Shown piece after piece: positions 41,852-55,360 of a DNA stretch of 64,000 nt. Source of the DNA: Calliopsis andreniformis (lineage: Eukaryota; Arthropoda; Insecta; Hymenoptera; Andrenidae). Made by a program: the position numbers and the translations under genes. A model generated the notes under the pieces. It saw only the letters and a program-made list of their open reading frames with translations. It made no database searches and had not been told where the DNA came from. The stretch's first letter is position 1; the number at the start of each line of letters is the position of its first letter. The stretch lies in the NCBI RefSeq assembly GCF_051401765.1, contig NC_135073.1, positions 310,001-374,000 of the forward strand, given 5' to 3'.

Positions 41852-44800
41852 ACTGTCCAACACGATTTTTCATCTGTAATATCCAGTGGGTGATCCTTGT
41901 AGAGTTCCCCATCCTAAATACGAATCCGACAGTGGAATTGCTCTATCATCCTCAGTTTTCGAAAAACACGCATTTTTGTAAAATAGCACAATTTTGGGTA
42001 AAAATGAGATATTACATAAATCTAGGAATGCTAGAAAGTTCGGACTGGTTTTAAAAAATAGAAGAGAGTTTCCTAAACAGACTAGTGTAGGTAGATTTAA
42101 TTTTCCTTATTTCAAGTGATTGTAAATAGCCATCAAAGTTCAAAAAAAAGCCATCGCGCGCACTTTCTTCGCTGTATTTTCGTAATTTTACAGAAAATTC
42201 GGCGTCTAGTACGAATTTACTACACAGCATCAGATTCTATGGACATTTCCGAAGAGAAAACCGTCCATTAAACGTGTCGAAACAGAATTAGATTCGAACA
42301 AATCGAGAAAATATCAATCGGTAACGCGTGCACGATGCTTCGCCGCCACGCGGCCATCGCTCGTCTGCCTCGTCTCGGCAATGCCGTAGCTACACGAAAT
42401 CCGAACCGATAGTATGGTCCAATTGGGCCCCCATTTTTTGTATGTATGATCTTTCAATTCTTTCACATATCTTTGCATACGAATCACTGAATTGGAAAGT
42501 ACCTTTCCCATCATCATACTTATTCTTAGTTATAAACAATTTCAATATTTATTGCCCGAATACGAATTTTTTGTTAAAATGGAACTGTTAAAGGCTGTTG
42601 CATTCGTGCATAAATTTTAAGATTTTTCTACGGTAGAAATTAAATATGTAAAATAAGGAATTACCTGATTCATCGTCCATACTAACAAACTTAAAAGTGC
42701 TTTCTTGCTGACTGTCGTTTATGTTGTGTGTCCTTGTTGTCCTTTATAAGGGTCCAACAGTAGTCTGCAAGCATTGCAGATATGTCTTTTCCTTGATATC
42801 TTTTCTCTATTCTGGATATATCTTGATGAAAACGTTCACCATGTTCATCGCTGACATCACCGAGGTTTGCGGGGAAAAAGTCCAGATGTGAATGTAAAAA
42901 GTGAATTTTGAGGGACAGGTTGCAGCCAAGGTCTTTACATGCGTTGAGTAGTTCATTTACTATGGAAACATAATTTTTGGATTTATGCTTTCCCAGGAAA
43001 TTCTGAGTGGTTTTTATAAAACACAGCCATACTTTTTTTTCTAAGTTGTTTAATTGTTTTGGAAAGTGGCTATCTGCCATCAATTCTTTAATTTGGGGGC
43101 CGACAAATATACCTTCTTTTATTTTGGCTTCAGAGATCGATGGAAATTTTGTCTTTAAATATGCAAATCCCGATCCGGATTTATCCATTGCCTTTACAAA
43201 GTTTTTCATGATGCCAAGCTTTATATGTAATGGTGGCAAATACACTTTTTGAGGATCAATGAGGTTTTTGTATTTAATATTTTTTTGTCCGGGGATTAAA
43301 TGTTGGCGTGGTGTCCATTCTTTTTTTATGTAATGTTGATTCCTTGCTCTGCTATCCCATTCGCAAAGGAAGCAACAATATTTCGTGTATCCTGCCTGGA
43401 GCCCAAGTAATATTGCGATTACCTTTAGGTCACCGCAGGCATTTCAATTATGTTTTTGGTATTGTAGCTTCTCTAAAATGATTTTTAGAGAATCATAACA
43501 CTCCTTCATTTGTGTCGTGTACGCAACTGGTATAGACGGATATACATTCCCGATGTGTAACAACACAGCTTTCAAACTAAGTTTTGACGAATCCACAAAT
43601 AGTCGCCATTCCATCGGATTATGTTCAAAACCCAAAGCTTTCATTAATGCGTCCACATCTATGCACACACAGAGGTCTTGAAACACGCAAAAATATTGTT
43701 GTAATTTGTATTGTCGTGTTCTGAAATATGTAATTTTTGTTTCACGTTGTAGTAAATTCCACTCTTGCAATCGAGATCCTAATAATTTAGCTTAATCTTT
43801 TGATAACTGTAAATCTCGTACAAGATCATTAAGGTCGGTTTGGGAAATAAGATGCGGCTGTTTCGATGTCGAGGGAATTTCCGTATCATAATTTTGGTTT
43901 TCATCAAATTCGATTTTTTCAGGTGTAATGTCTTGGTATGTACTCGGTGCATTTGACGGTGGTATTGGTACCGGTAGTTCCTTTGAATGTGGAATAGGAC
44001 GAATTGCGGAGGGTACATTTGGGTACTCGATGCTTTTCTTTCCCTTTTTGTTGCAGCCGGAGATTTTGCACAAACAAAAGTAACAGTCTGTGGTATGGTT
44101 ACTTGGTTCTCTCCATACCATCGGAACTGCAAATGGCATCTTTTTCCGATTTCCTCTCAACCAAGCTAAGAGGGTCAAAGCACAACGCTGGCAACACACA
44201 TGAGGAGCCCAATACTGTTCTTGATCCCCAAGTTTGCACCCAAAATATTGTTCATAAGCAAACTGTATTGGTGGAGTTATACTTCGACGCTGTGATTTCA
44301 AAACCACTTCCCCGCAAACGTAACAAAAAGAGTCTGGCTGATTCACGTAGTTACGCGACATTATGATACACGACACAAAATACAATAGTACAATATATAC
44401 AGACACTTAACACTAATGTAATATATGTCTATAGAATGGAAGGAATATTGAAGCACACACAAAACTATATATAACTACAACATAGACACACACTTAACAC
44501 TAATACATATGTCAATACAGTAAAAAAATTCAAGTTCGCTACAAAATTCTATATAATTCACAGCACACGGTTATGTGATGCAACGAATTTTCTATACTGC
44601 TTAGCACGACCGACTGAAACAGTTTCTGAAGCAATACTGAGCTCTACTTAAAACAACGAAAAGCGAACCATAGCATTTTAAGAGATGTTTATTTTTCCTC
44701 TGATTGTATCGAACGATTGAGAGAAACATCGAGCGATGTTTAGATTTCATAAGGGTGCGCGCGGCAAGAACTGCTTCTTCTCCGTCTTCACGAAATCTCA

Positions 44801-45769
44801 GAACCTCGATTAAGTGAACTAGATTTTCCATGATTTTTGTTATTTAGGATTTTGAATATTCGATATACTACCGATGAAACTACAGAAGAACCCCGTTCAA
44901 ACTTCGATCTCTTATTTAGTATTAGTTCATCAAAAATAAGTTTCACTTTAATGTCATTAGTTCATCTAAAACCAGAGTTAATTTGAATAAAATAAAAAGT
45001 CTACTGTATTACTTTTCTATTTGAAACTGCATTTCATAAGTGTCCAACAATGGATTTATTAAAAAAAGACGATTAAATGAACAACTATATAACTAACGAT
45101 TCAATAGACTTTACATTGCTTTCACGGGAACCTCCCGTTTAATAAGTGCATTGGATATTGAATTTTTTAAAATTAACAACAAATTCAGTGATCGGAAAGG
45201 TGCTTTCCAATTCAGTGATTCGTATGCAAAGATAGAAAGAAAGAATTGAAAGATCATACATACAAAAAATGGGGGCCAAATTGGACCATACTATCGGTTC
45301 GGATTTCGTGTAGCTACGGCATTGCCGAGACGAGGCAGACGAGCGATGGCCGCGTGGCGGCGAAGCATCGTGCACGCGTTACCGATTGATATTTTCTCGA
45401 TTTGTTCCCGAATTTTCTGTAAAATTACGAAAATACAGCGAAGAAAGTGCGCGCGATGGCTTTTTTTTGAACTTTGATGGCTATTTACAATCACTTGAAA
45501 TAAGGAAAATTAAATCTACCTACACTAGTCTGTTTAGGAAACTCTCTTCTATTTTTTAAGACCAGTCCGAACATTCTAGCATTCCAAGATTTTATGTAAT
45601 ATCTCATTTTTACCCAAAATTGTGCTATTTTACAAAAATGCGTGTTTTTCGAAAACTGAGGGTGATAGAGCAATTCCACTTTCGGATTCGTATTTAGGAT
45701 GGGGAATTCTACAAGGATCACCTACTGGATATTACAGATCCGAAAAAAAGTTTGTATTTGTTGGACAGT
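41852..45769 (-). mobile_element. Unclassified 3.9-kb element with 0.6-kb terminal inverted repeats
   Basis: ACTGTCCAAC at 41852 and its inverse at 45769 open long inverted repeats: about 41852-42515 mirrors about 45160-45769, with high identity. One gene (42691-44361) is encoded between them on the minus strand. No target duplication is clear. I do not recognise the superfamily. Confidence 0.8.
42691..44361 (-). pseudogene. Unknown zinc-binding protein of the long-TIR element, two in-frame stops
   Basis: From ATG 44361 one frame runs 556 codons to TAA 42691, with only two internal stops: TAA 43792-43794 and TGA 43444-43446. The N-terminal 130 residues have C-x2-C groups (CYVCGE, CCQRC, CYFCLCK) that look zinc-binding. 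The middle is acidic and proline-rich. After the second stop lies CCFLCEWDS, then a well-structured C-terminal part (LHIKLGIMKNFVKAMDK, HSHLDFFPANLGDVSDEHGE, ADYCWTL). I have the impression that similar proteins are scattered through arthropod genomes, but I know no assigned function. As the only gene in the element it could be a transposase-type recombinase; this is inference. An Asp/Glu/His-rich C-terminal half is compatible but not proof. Confidence 0.7.
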
Positions 45770-47428
45770 GTAATTGAGAATTTGAGAAGATGGAAGAGGC
45801 ACTTAGCATTTGGATTGATGATAACTGTCAAAAAAGAATTCCATTGGATGGTAATATCATTAAACAAAAAGCACTAAAAATTTACAAACACCTTAAAGAA
45901 TATTATTAACTTCGTTAGGAGGATCAATGGACACACACAGAAACTGAACCACTGTATTAACTTCGTTAGGAAAATAAATGGACATAGACTGAAACTGAGG
46001 TTTCCCCCACTTTCGCACTATGCCTTTATTAAGGTGTTGCCCGAAAGTTAAGAACATGGAGAATCCTCTGTCAACCTAGATCTTGTGACAAGTAAAGGTT
46101 GGTTCGAAAAATTCAAAAAGTGTTTTGCAATTCATAGCATAAGAATTCAAGGAGAATCTGCGTCGGCTGATCATGAAGCTGCTAGGGTGTTTCCAAAAAA
46201 GATTCAAAACATTATAGAAGAGCAAGGATACACAGCAAATCAAGTTTTCAATGCCGACGAAACTGGGCTTCGGTAGAAAAAAATGCCCAGTGTTCCGTTC
46301 GACGAAGCAATCATTGTTTCTTGTTGCCAGATGTAGGAATCCGAGATTCAAGATTTGAAGATTTGAATCATCCCGACGTCAAAATACTATTCCTATCACC
46401 TAACACTACTTCGTTACTCCAACCATTGGATCCAGGTATTATTTATACCTTTAAAACGTATTACATAAGAAGGGCATTACAGTGAATTTTAGATGTAACC
46501 AATTCAACATCAATTAATGTAATGGAAACTTGGACGACATTTGCAATCAAGCACTGTATCGACATCATATGTTTGTCGCTGAAAGAACTGAAAACATCAA
46601 CGTTAAATGCGCCTTAGAAGAAGGTATGATCCTCTTCAGTTGAAATAGAAAATGTGTGTGAATCGTCAGAAAATGAAATTGGTGGCATATTAGAACTTGC
46701 TAAATCAATCGGAGGCGAAGGTTTTGTGGATACGGCTAATGAGGACGTTCAAGATCTATTAGTAGAAGAAGCAGTTGACGAAGCGGATTTGATGGAAATG
46801 GCATCTAAAACTGTAAATCAAATCGATTCTGAGGACACTAGCACCGATGAAGATTCTGCAGTTAATAATTTAACATTAAAATAATTGTAAGAAGGCCTAA
46901 ACATAGCTGAAAATCTCGAGTCATTTTTCTTGAATGCAGACCCTTTCGCTGAAAGAAGCCGAAAATTCAAAAGGGAGCTGCAAAACTGTTTAGCTGCATA
47001 CCGAAAAATTTACAATGACCTCGTAAGAACCAGCAAGTAAAGTGAAATTACAGATTTTTTTAAGAGGGAACAAGATGCAAGAACTTTAAATGAAGAAAAA
47101 AGTTCTGAAAGTGAAGGCGATGTCATTCCACCGAAAAAATATTCTCGATTGATTATACAGAGCAGTGACGACGAAGAAATTTATTAAATTAAAGTTGCGT
47201 TAAATTAAAATAATATTTTTGTTTTTTTTTTGTTTTGTGTTGTACATACATCTATATGTTTCATAAAAATTAAGTTGTTTATGTAGAATTAAAAAAAATT
47301 TGTTTTTAATAAGTTTTCGGAACGTAAGCCCCTTTTTTGTACTGGCTCTGGGTCTCATACAACACTGTTTCACACAACACAGCATTTTCTAGGAACCTAT
47401 CTACCTTGTTATAGGAGGGTTACTTGTA

Positions 47429-47714
47429 CATAGAATCAGAAGACGCGACAGCGTCTCGCGACAAGTAGTTCAGTGGCACGAGACGCTAGCAATGTATCTT
47501 TTCTGCGATCAAAACGTTCAAAAACTTTGATAGTGATTTATTTTTTTGACGCAATGCATAACAGATGTCCACGATTGCCACTTCATTAAGTATCACCGTG
47601 CGCGTGAAATGGAGTCATTTAACATGCTCAATTTTGTCTGACAGGGATACTTTTTCCTGGGTTTCATATTTTTACTTCTCGATGACTTCAGCTACGCAGC
47701 TAGGCATATTGATA
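47429..47714. other. Flank between Tigger and foldback repeat
   Basis: No feature is recognised. Confidence 0.4.
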
Positions 47715-48640
47715 AACCCCCCCAAAATATCTTAAAAAAATATTAATTCACACAAATGAAACCCACACACATATTAAACTTTAAAAAAATATTTGATTCT
47801 AAAAAAGTACTGAAATTAAAACTAATTGTCCAATTTATACGGGTGTTTTAAGTTTCGGTAATTACGAAACCGCCAAAAAACATTAACCTATTTGACTTGA
47901 AGGCAGTACTGAAATCAAAAGTAGTTGCTCCCTTTTTATAGTATACTCCACAACACGTTAATTAGAACATCATTATAAAATATTAATACCTTAAATGGAT
48001 TCATAAATATTAGATACATATAAAAACCAGTGTACTTGGCGGGCCATTTTGATCAAAATCATATAAATGCGAAATTGGTATAATTTTTTTTAATTAAGCT
48101 CAAAAAATATGAAGCTTGCCAAAAAATATTAACCAATAAAAATGAACTTCAACAAGGATTAAACCTGAAAACGATATCAAAAGTATTTCAAACAATTATC
48201 CAAAAGATATTACATTCCAAAAACACGTAACCTTTACAAATAAAGTTTAAGGTCATAAAGTATATATTCAAATTGTGTCGTTTTTTGTATCCTACCGAAG
48301 ACACTATACATGACGCTGAGGCGGTTTTCCGATTTTGATAAAAGTGACCCTCCAAGTGCACCTAAAGTTCAATTTTTTTGGCTCTTATATGTATCCGTTA
48401 TTTGTGAATCCATTTAAGGTATTAATGTTTTATCGTGATTTTCTAATTAACGTGTTGGAGAGGATACGATACAAAGGGAGCAACTACTTTTGATTTCATT
48501 ACTTTTTTCTAATCACATGTTCTTTTTATTATATTTGTTTAAACTTTAATATGCTTGTGGATTTCATTTATATGAATTAATATTTTTTGAAAATATCTTT
48601 GAAGGGTTTATTAATATCTTTTAGATGCTTTCTTTGAGGG
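47715..48640. repeat. Foldback repeat of about 0.9 kb
   Basis: Left arm (about 47735-48060) and right arm (about 48290-48610) are inverted copies; landmarks are AAATCAAAAGTAGTTGCTCC and AATACCTTAAATGGATTCA with their complements. The arms are diverged and the ends are not sharp. No coding region is present. Confidence 0.8.
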
Positions 48641-50358
48641 ATTAATTTTTTTGTTAATTTTCTGTGGGATTAATATCTTTTAGATGCTTTGTTGGGTGGG
48701 TTAAGTTGTTTGGAAATTTTTTGTGGAATCTAAAGTGTAAATCTCTGTGTTTTTACATTTTTAATGTTTTTTTTTGCCTAGAGCATGTATGTACTAGGTA
48801 GAATAGATTTTATAATGTAGCAATATAAATATAGAATTAGAACACAGAAAGAATATTTGAAATGCATTATTTTTTATGAAAGGAAGAGGTGAGAGAGTGA
48901 TAGTGTGAGTGAAAATATTCTTGTGAAGCCAAGTTCCTTTTTTAAGCCGGTAAGGCTGAAAAATATGCTTCCGTAGTTACGTCTTAAACAACTCGTCTCC
49001 GAAAATCATTAATACAAGGAAAGACAATTTGTCGCTACGCAAGGTTTAGGCTCGCTAGGTGTTGCACTGAGGCGATCACATGTCTTATGTTACATTATCT
49101 TTAGAGAAATATTATTTGTATCGAAGTATAAAAACAGTATTTAATTGAAATCGAAATAAAACGATTTGTAAATAACTAAACGAACACAGGTGTATAATAT
49201 ATTTTAAACAACATAGTCTATTAATACTTGGTTACATACTTTGAAATTTCAAGAATTAATTGCAGCTTTTTTACAGTTAAACGTTAATAATATAAGAGAA
49301 ATACTTTCTATAAGACAATTATTCAATAAAAGGTTTGTTCATTATCAGATTTCAATACTAACAGCTTTAGATAATTTCTCAGAGAGACAGTAAGTAGAAT
49401 CTTTCTAAAATTCTTTACTGAAAAACGACTGTTTATTGTGTTTGTTAGGAATCTCAGAGAAATAATGGACCATCGTGGAGGTCGTCTGGGAATGGCAAAC
49501 AGTGGTTCGAGGGATGAATTTCCAACGTGGCTCATGATTAAAAAGTCATCGTGGCCGATGCACTCTTCACAGCACGTTGGTCATCGTTGGGGTGTAGTAT
49601 GAGGCACATTACATCGCGTTTCCACCAGGAAATAGGCGCAGTGAGACAACAGTCTGTATCTCGCTTCTGTACACCGCTAAAGAAGACATGCTTTGCGGAT
49701 AGCATGTACGAAGACAAGGAGATCGAGCAATAACAAGTCCAAGCAGGACAAAATAGTACAACGATAATACAGCGGAGCGAAGAAGGGAAGTTTTCACGGT
49801 GCTGAAACAGGTTCTCATTTCGAAGACAAATACAAAATCACTCCTGCGATTCTGTCTACAGGCACGAGAGGGTAAGCCCAGCAAAAAGAAAGGAATCAAT
49901 ACACAGTTTGTATTCTGCACGATAGAAACCATTCGTATATCTACAAACGTCCTCGCCGAAACTCGATGTTGGTACTGTCTACATACTCAGCTATGTCTTC
50001 ATTTTTCTACATGCTGTGCCTCTTTATATTTATAACGCTATCCCTATGTGACAAGTGCGACATTTCTGTTTACGTTTTAACGAAAGTCGTAATCAATTTT
50101 TGTCACTAATAAATCTTTGGTTGATTTGAAAATCGATTTCGCTATTATATAGAATGTAAATAAATATAGATAACAATATTTTAAGGGGTGGTAGACGGGC
50201 TTAAATGGAATACGAAGTGTCCAATGACATAACGTCCAATCTGCCTTCATTTTGCAATAATAATGCTTAAAAGTTAGAATACTCAAATGCTAAATTAACA
50301 ATCACAGGATTCCATAATTTTACAGACACATTAAAGAAGAATAAAGAAATAAAGTTTT
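48641..50358. other. No recognised gene
   Basis: A short direct repeat (TTAATATCTTTTAGATGCTT at about 48613 and 48669) overlaps the start. Open frames at 49551-50035 show no domain I recognise. The rest is AT-rich. Confidence 0.5.
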
Positions 50359-50674
50359 AGGCTCGCTGCAGATGAGCGTTTTTTGTCACCGCGGCAATTC
50401 ACCACCACGCGTTGTAGCAACAAGGATAATCTCCAATTTTCAATTGTGGAAAACAAGGAAAAAGATATGTACGCGACAAACACGCGACTCGTTTGCAGCA
50501 AACAAATTAGGATCTGCGTTCTTTTGAAAATACACAAATGTACCGCTAAGTTGCCGCCTTAGTATGTCTTTCCTTGATTTTCACAATTGAAAATTTGTTA
50601 TTTTCCTTCTTGCTACAACGCGCTGCGACAAATCGCCGCGGTGTCAAAATATCGCTCGTGTGCGTCGGACTTAA
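50359..50674. mobile_element. Hairpin miniature repeat
   Basis: Arms at about 50359-50463 and 50566-50674 are inverted copies, with the landmarks CACCGCGG, GCGTTGTAGCAA and CAATTTTCAATTGTG. A partial relative lies at about 52310-52400. Length and structure fit a miniature inverted-repeat element; target duplication is not clear. Confidence 0.7.
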
Positions 50675-51225
50675 TATGTTTTGTTACGATAAATAATACG
50701 TACGGTTCGATTTTAATAAATCTTTGAAAATCCGAAATCTATTTCCTACGAATATCTAGTATTTTGAAAACTGTACACAAATCGAATTGTAAGGGGCACA
50801 ACAAAATGTATTAAGACCTGTTTACTCTATTACTGCTCTTCAATGTGCATAGTTAATATTACGAAATACATACATTGTTAGTTTAGTATACAAGGTGGTT
50901 CGCTTAAATAAGGTCAAACATCTCCTCTAATTGTAGAGGTACAAAATATATTTTGTATGCTATTTAAATGGTTTGAAGGAATACTATATTGCAAAAAATA
51001 TTTTTGTTCAAAGGTCATTTTTTTCCGAGTTTACAACATCGAAAATTAAAGGGAAAAAGGAACATTTTTATCTACCGGAACTTTAAAGGCAAAGTTGATT
51101 TGCAGGGTCTTGTAAGTGTAAATGAACATGTTTACTATCACGCTACAAACAATAATGAATTAGTCTCTACGAAACCCTATAATGAATTTTGAATACATTT
51201 TTACGAATCTTTTTTTTCTGAATTG
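50675..51225. other. No recognised gene
   Basis: This stretch may include the 3' end of the mariner-like relic that follows. The frame at 50989-51192 is unrecognised. Confidence 0.4.
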
Positions 51226-51830
51226 TTAATGTAATAGATGTTCGAAATGGTGTTCCTCCCCATTGATACATTTTCTAAAACATCGAATAAGAAACTTTCT
51301 GACCCTATCAAATGTTGTAGGATTAATAGCAGCACAAGCTGTTAGTATTCTGTCTCTCAGGTTCTCTGGTGTTGATGGTGGTTCACCATAAACAACTTGT
51401 TTTAGATGTCTCCATAAGAAATAGTCCCTAGGCGTGATATCTGGTGAACACAGTGGCCACACTACACGTCCAGTACGTCCAGTCCAACAATTTGAGTATT
51501 TTGTACCTAAAACTTGTCTTGTAAGACATGTCGAATGGGCTGGACAACCGTCGAGCTGCTCTCACATACTTCCACGAATGTCTAATGGTACATCATGTTA
51601 AAGCATCTATAGCTCATCTTGCAGGAATGTTGTATTTTTTTGGTCTACTTAATGTACTCTTTTTAAAATAAGGACCAATTATTTGATCCTTCAAGATATC
51701 GCACCAGATATTTACAGTTCAAGGTCTCTGCTCATCCACCTACCTTAACCACTGTGGATTTTTCAGAGACCAATAATGCATGTTTTTCAAGTTCAATTGA
51801 CCCTAATTGGTGAATGAAACCGAAGTTGAA
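51226..51830 (-). pseudogene. Mariner-like transposase relic (C-terminal half)
   Basis: The frame 51462-51226 encodes WPLCSPDITPRDYFLWRHLK, the conserved block around the last catalytic acidic residue of Tc1/mariner-type transposases, followed by a typical helical tail ending at TAG. Upstream on the same strand to about 51830 weaker matches appear in shifting frames, including a GSNNWSLF-like strand. The N-terminal DNA-binding part is not seen. It is non-functional. Confidence 0.65.
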
Positions 51831-54184
51831 TCTTGAATTATATGGAGTCGGTCGAGGATCAGAGCGAATCTCTGATCACCTCCCACGCGAAAGCTGTAAC
51901 ATCGTAACAGCGAGGGTGTATTCTAGCATTTAGCATTAAACAGCGTAAGAGTAGAAGAGTATCGCGAGTGTACGCCATGACGTCCAAATCCGCCTCTTCA
52001 GACCGCATCGAGAGAATCTGCGAAATTCGAGAAAGAAAAATCGCGTCGAGAAGCGACCACAAATGATTAGCAACCAGCTAAACCTACAAGAACGACGTTA
52101 GGACTGTATAGACAGCAAGGAGGAATTGGTATATATTTTGCATCTTGTTAAATATATGAAACTTTTAAACCAAAGCATAATCTACCAGCTTACTTATCTT
52201 TTCTCTTTATTCATTTACTTCCAAAATAAGTTTAACCAAGGTGTGCTTTAGCACTTTCAAAAAGCAAGAACGCTTAAGGTCGATCTCTATCGCTCGAAAC
52301 GGCCGCCCGTCTAGTGAAGAAGTAACATTTTCAATTTTCGGTTGGGAAAACAAGGAAAGATATACGATTACGCAACATAAAATCGCTCATCAACATTGGG
52401 TCTAAAATAAAAATTAATCGATATCGTAATATTTTGCATCAAGAATGCGAGAAATAGAGTAAAATAACCTCAATTGCGAAACACTTCGCAGGCGTATTCT
52501 CAGAATTTCGAATATAAAAGGAGAGGCACAAGCGGCAGAGAACAGATTCAATTCATGGCAATCGTGGTATTAACACGAAGACCTTGGAGATAGCTGATAC
52601 ACCACTCCAGTGATAATAAGACCTCTCCTCTAGTAAATAGCGACTATTGTCCACCGACACAAGAGTAGTTGCAGTTCTTTTAGAGGTTGAGAGATCGCAT
52701 CACTAACCTGTCCGTTGTACGACATCCTAATCCTGGATTCTAAACATAACGCTGTGAAAACGAACACCTCGGAGGAAACTCCTCCAGGAATATGACCGCA
52801 ACTGGCAGCAACTGTTTTGAACAGATGAAAAAGGTAGTTGATTTGCAAGCTATCAACAAGCACCAAGAGACGATTCCATATCTCAAAGAGTTTTGAGACC
52901 GCTCTTGATATGTTATTTCCTAAAGGGTAGGGACCGAGACTCTGAAAGAGGTTACAATGAAAGCATCAAGAAAGCTTAGACAGAAAATCCAAATAATATT
53001 GTAACACATTACTTATGTGATACACAACGTTTAAATCAAGGATCCTCATACTGCATATTAGATTATAAATTCTAATTGTCATTATTATCTTAGATTCTTC
53101 TAATCATTCATTGTTATCTTACTTGTTATATGCATACAGCAAATCGTATTCTTGTTAATCAAACTTACTTAATTATATTATTACTATGAATAATTATCTA
53201 GTTGTTGTTAATTGAAGTTAAAAGTTGCTGTTCAAGTTGCCAGTAAAATCATTGCCTAATGAAATAGGATACATTGTTGAATAAACTATACTTGCAGGAA
53301 GATTTAAGCCTACAAATTTCAATCTTCAACCACACGGTCCCTTCCTTTTCGTTTCATGGAAAGCCATTCTTCCATGAGCTATGTAACTCCGCTCACTTAA
53401 GTCGTTCGGAACGTTACAATAGTAAAAACACTGTACTGTGTACACACAAATTGCCCAGAATTATAAAAAGAAACATCTTTCAGATAGCCTCAACATGAGC
53501 TAGTTGTATATTCCTCCCTTTCCAACGCTCTACCACCTCGACTAGTAACAACTCCCGTGTGACGAATAGATGTACACGTACGTGGTGGCCAAAGAATCGT
53601 AAAGTGCCGGTGAGATAAGCCGTCAATATCAGCCACCGGGACTAGCTCTGCTAGTAACCATGGTTCTCACCGCTTATGAACCACAGCTCTCGCTGTGCTT
53701 CGTTCCAGGCAATCCGTCGAAAAGAGCATTCAGTGCAGAGAAGACGTCAGAGACGTTAGGAAGGACACGCCGGACTATCATCTAAACAGGCTAGGAAAGG
53801 ACGTCCCCATGCAGGCCCCCCTCACCAAACACACCCCGAACAGAGTTATTATTCTTACATACACAATATTCAACACAAAATAATCCACAACCGTGAGGTT
53901 TTTAATTCTGTGTGTTCCGCGATTGTCGGTCGTTAAAAGTCACGTATTCGTTTGGTGAAGTAATTAATATTAGTGAACGCGAAGTCTTATAAATGCAAGG
54001 TGTCTTCCTGTGGTGTTGTATACCTGCGATCAACAGACTCTGTGCTGTACACAACCTGTGCATCATCCCGTAACGACCGGGATGGGCACAGTGAACCAGT
54101 GGTGCAAGCGTTCTAGTAGCAGGCGAATTCCTCTTCGAATGGGTGAGTTTTACTGATTGGTATTACAATAAAACGTACAACTGA
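51831..54184. other. No recognised gene
   Basis: Mixed AT-rich and GC-richer sequence with short frames and no recognised domain. A partial copy of the hairpin miniature repeat lies at about 52310-52400. The part from 53500 to 54150 is GC-richer and could be an old retroelement end, but I cannot support a call. Confidence 0.45.
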
Positions 54185-54882
54185 ATGAGCATTTTTTGCT
54201 TCCGTTTGTCATAGTTAAAAACATAAAAACCCATGTTTCCGTACATTTACCGATTATAGCAACTCATACGTCCAATTTTCGTCCATTCTTTATGAAATAA
54301 ATATTTTTGTACAATTTTCAATGCTTTGATACCCAGTAAAATAATGTACAATTCATAGAAACTACGAAAGCATTGCTTTTTATTTTCTTACTATGGCGTA
54401 TCAAATTAAAAAATGTGAAAAAAATGTTACACAATGGTATTAGTGATATTTATATACTAAATTAATATGAATTCGGCATTTTTAAATTGTTTTCTCTGGT
54501 TTTTTATTCTTTAAAATTTGGATAATTAATTTAAAAATCTGAAAAAATTCCATAATACGTATCGCGACAGCTAATGTATCCCTGATTTTTTTTATAATTT
54601 TGATTCCAATAGTTTAAGAGAAATTGGGCAATAACGTAAAGATCTTGAGTTTCTTGTACAAGGCTCGAGCACGGTGAGTAGTAAACGCTACAGGTAGCTT
54701 GTGCCCTGTCCCCGGACGCCTGTCTTCCGCTATAGACGCTCTCTGATTGGTCGATGATTTTCGTTAATAACTCGTTAACAAAGCTTCAAAGAACATTGTT
54801 GTAAAGGAAAAGGTTGTTTAGAATCACCACGGAAATCTCCCTTTTTTCGCTCCGCCACCTTATGTGGGACACCCTATATAGA
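54185..54882 (-). repeat. Family E repeat, copy 2
   Basis: The reverse complement matches 34793-35425, including GTGTCCCACATAAGGTGGCG at one end and the block around GTTGCTATAATCGGTAAA at the other. This copy extends slightly further. It has no coding capacity. Confidence 0.85.
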
Positions 54883-55360
54883 AGGCGAACACGCGCTCAA
54901 ATACATAAACCAGATACATAAATAGGACTACTCATGGTCACAACAGAGCAGTTTAGTTTATACCTAATTCTCATTTTGCTTAATGGTCATCATAAATAAC
55001 TAAGAGGAGGCCACAAAGGTTTCAGGAACTGAGTTCTGGTAATAAAGGACGTTTTCAGATATAGGTTCTTACATTTTCCAAACTATGCTTGACCTCATAA
55101 ACCCAACAAAGCAAGAAGTGTCCCCCCTCTCTTTGCCAACGATTAACTAATAGCAACCAACAGTTTTCAAGACAGTACTCAGCTAGCTGAAGACACGAGA
55201 GGTCAAGCGAGCGATAAGCCAGCGAGAAATTCTGTAAGACTTCTTTGTATCATTCCTAGATTACTGTAATAAAACAACTTAACTAAAGGATCAGTGAATT
55301 CTTGCGTGATATTAGTTTACCACGGAAGAAAGTTAAAGTGAATATAGGTATTTATCGATG
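54883..55360. other. No recognised gene
   Basis: Unique-looking sequence between family E and an LTR-like block. Confidence 0.4.

Larger units (their letters stand above)
41672..47187 (+). pseudogene. Tigger transposase, split and degraded
   Basis: Tigger transposases bind their ends through CENP-B-like helix-turn-helix domains and cut with a DDE/D nuclease. The N-terminal helix-turn-helix part (KSLNLNEATVRTIKKNEKK) lies at 41672-41790, with a frameshift after it. The 3.9-kb element interrupts at 41852. After it, a CENP-B-type second helix domain runs from about 45785 to 45909 (MEEALSIWIDDNCQKRIPLD). The catalytic part has NADETGL at about 46248-46275 and NTTSLLQPLDPG at about 46402-46437, but the sequence between, which should hold the second aspartate, is deleted. 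The C-terminal acidic tail follows at 46654-47187 with stops. It is not functional. Confidence 0.82.
40047..47426 (+). mobile_element. Tigger (pogo-type) DNA transposon, host to two later insertions
   Basis: Termini CAGGTAGCCCTCCTACCACA (40047) and the inverse of CAAGTAACCCTCCTATAACA (47426) are flanked by TA (40045-40046, 47427-47428). Near the left end a block around CGGCATCCTATAACACGG is repeated twice. Transposase pieces lie at 41672-41850 and 45770-47187. A solo LTR (40251-41477) and a 3.9-kb element (41852-45769) were inserted later. Without them the element would be about 2.2 kb, usual for Tigger. Confidence 0.88.

Noticed and set aside
47200..47385. Minus-strand open frame near the right end of Tigger
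   Set aside because: It lies in the AT-rich 3' region of the element and shows no domain.
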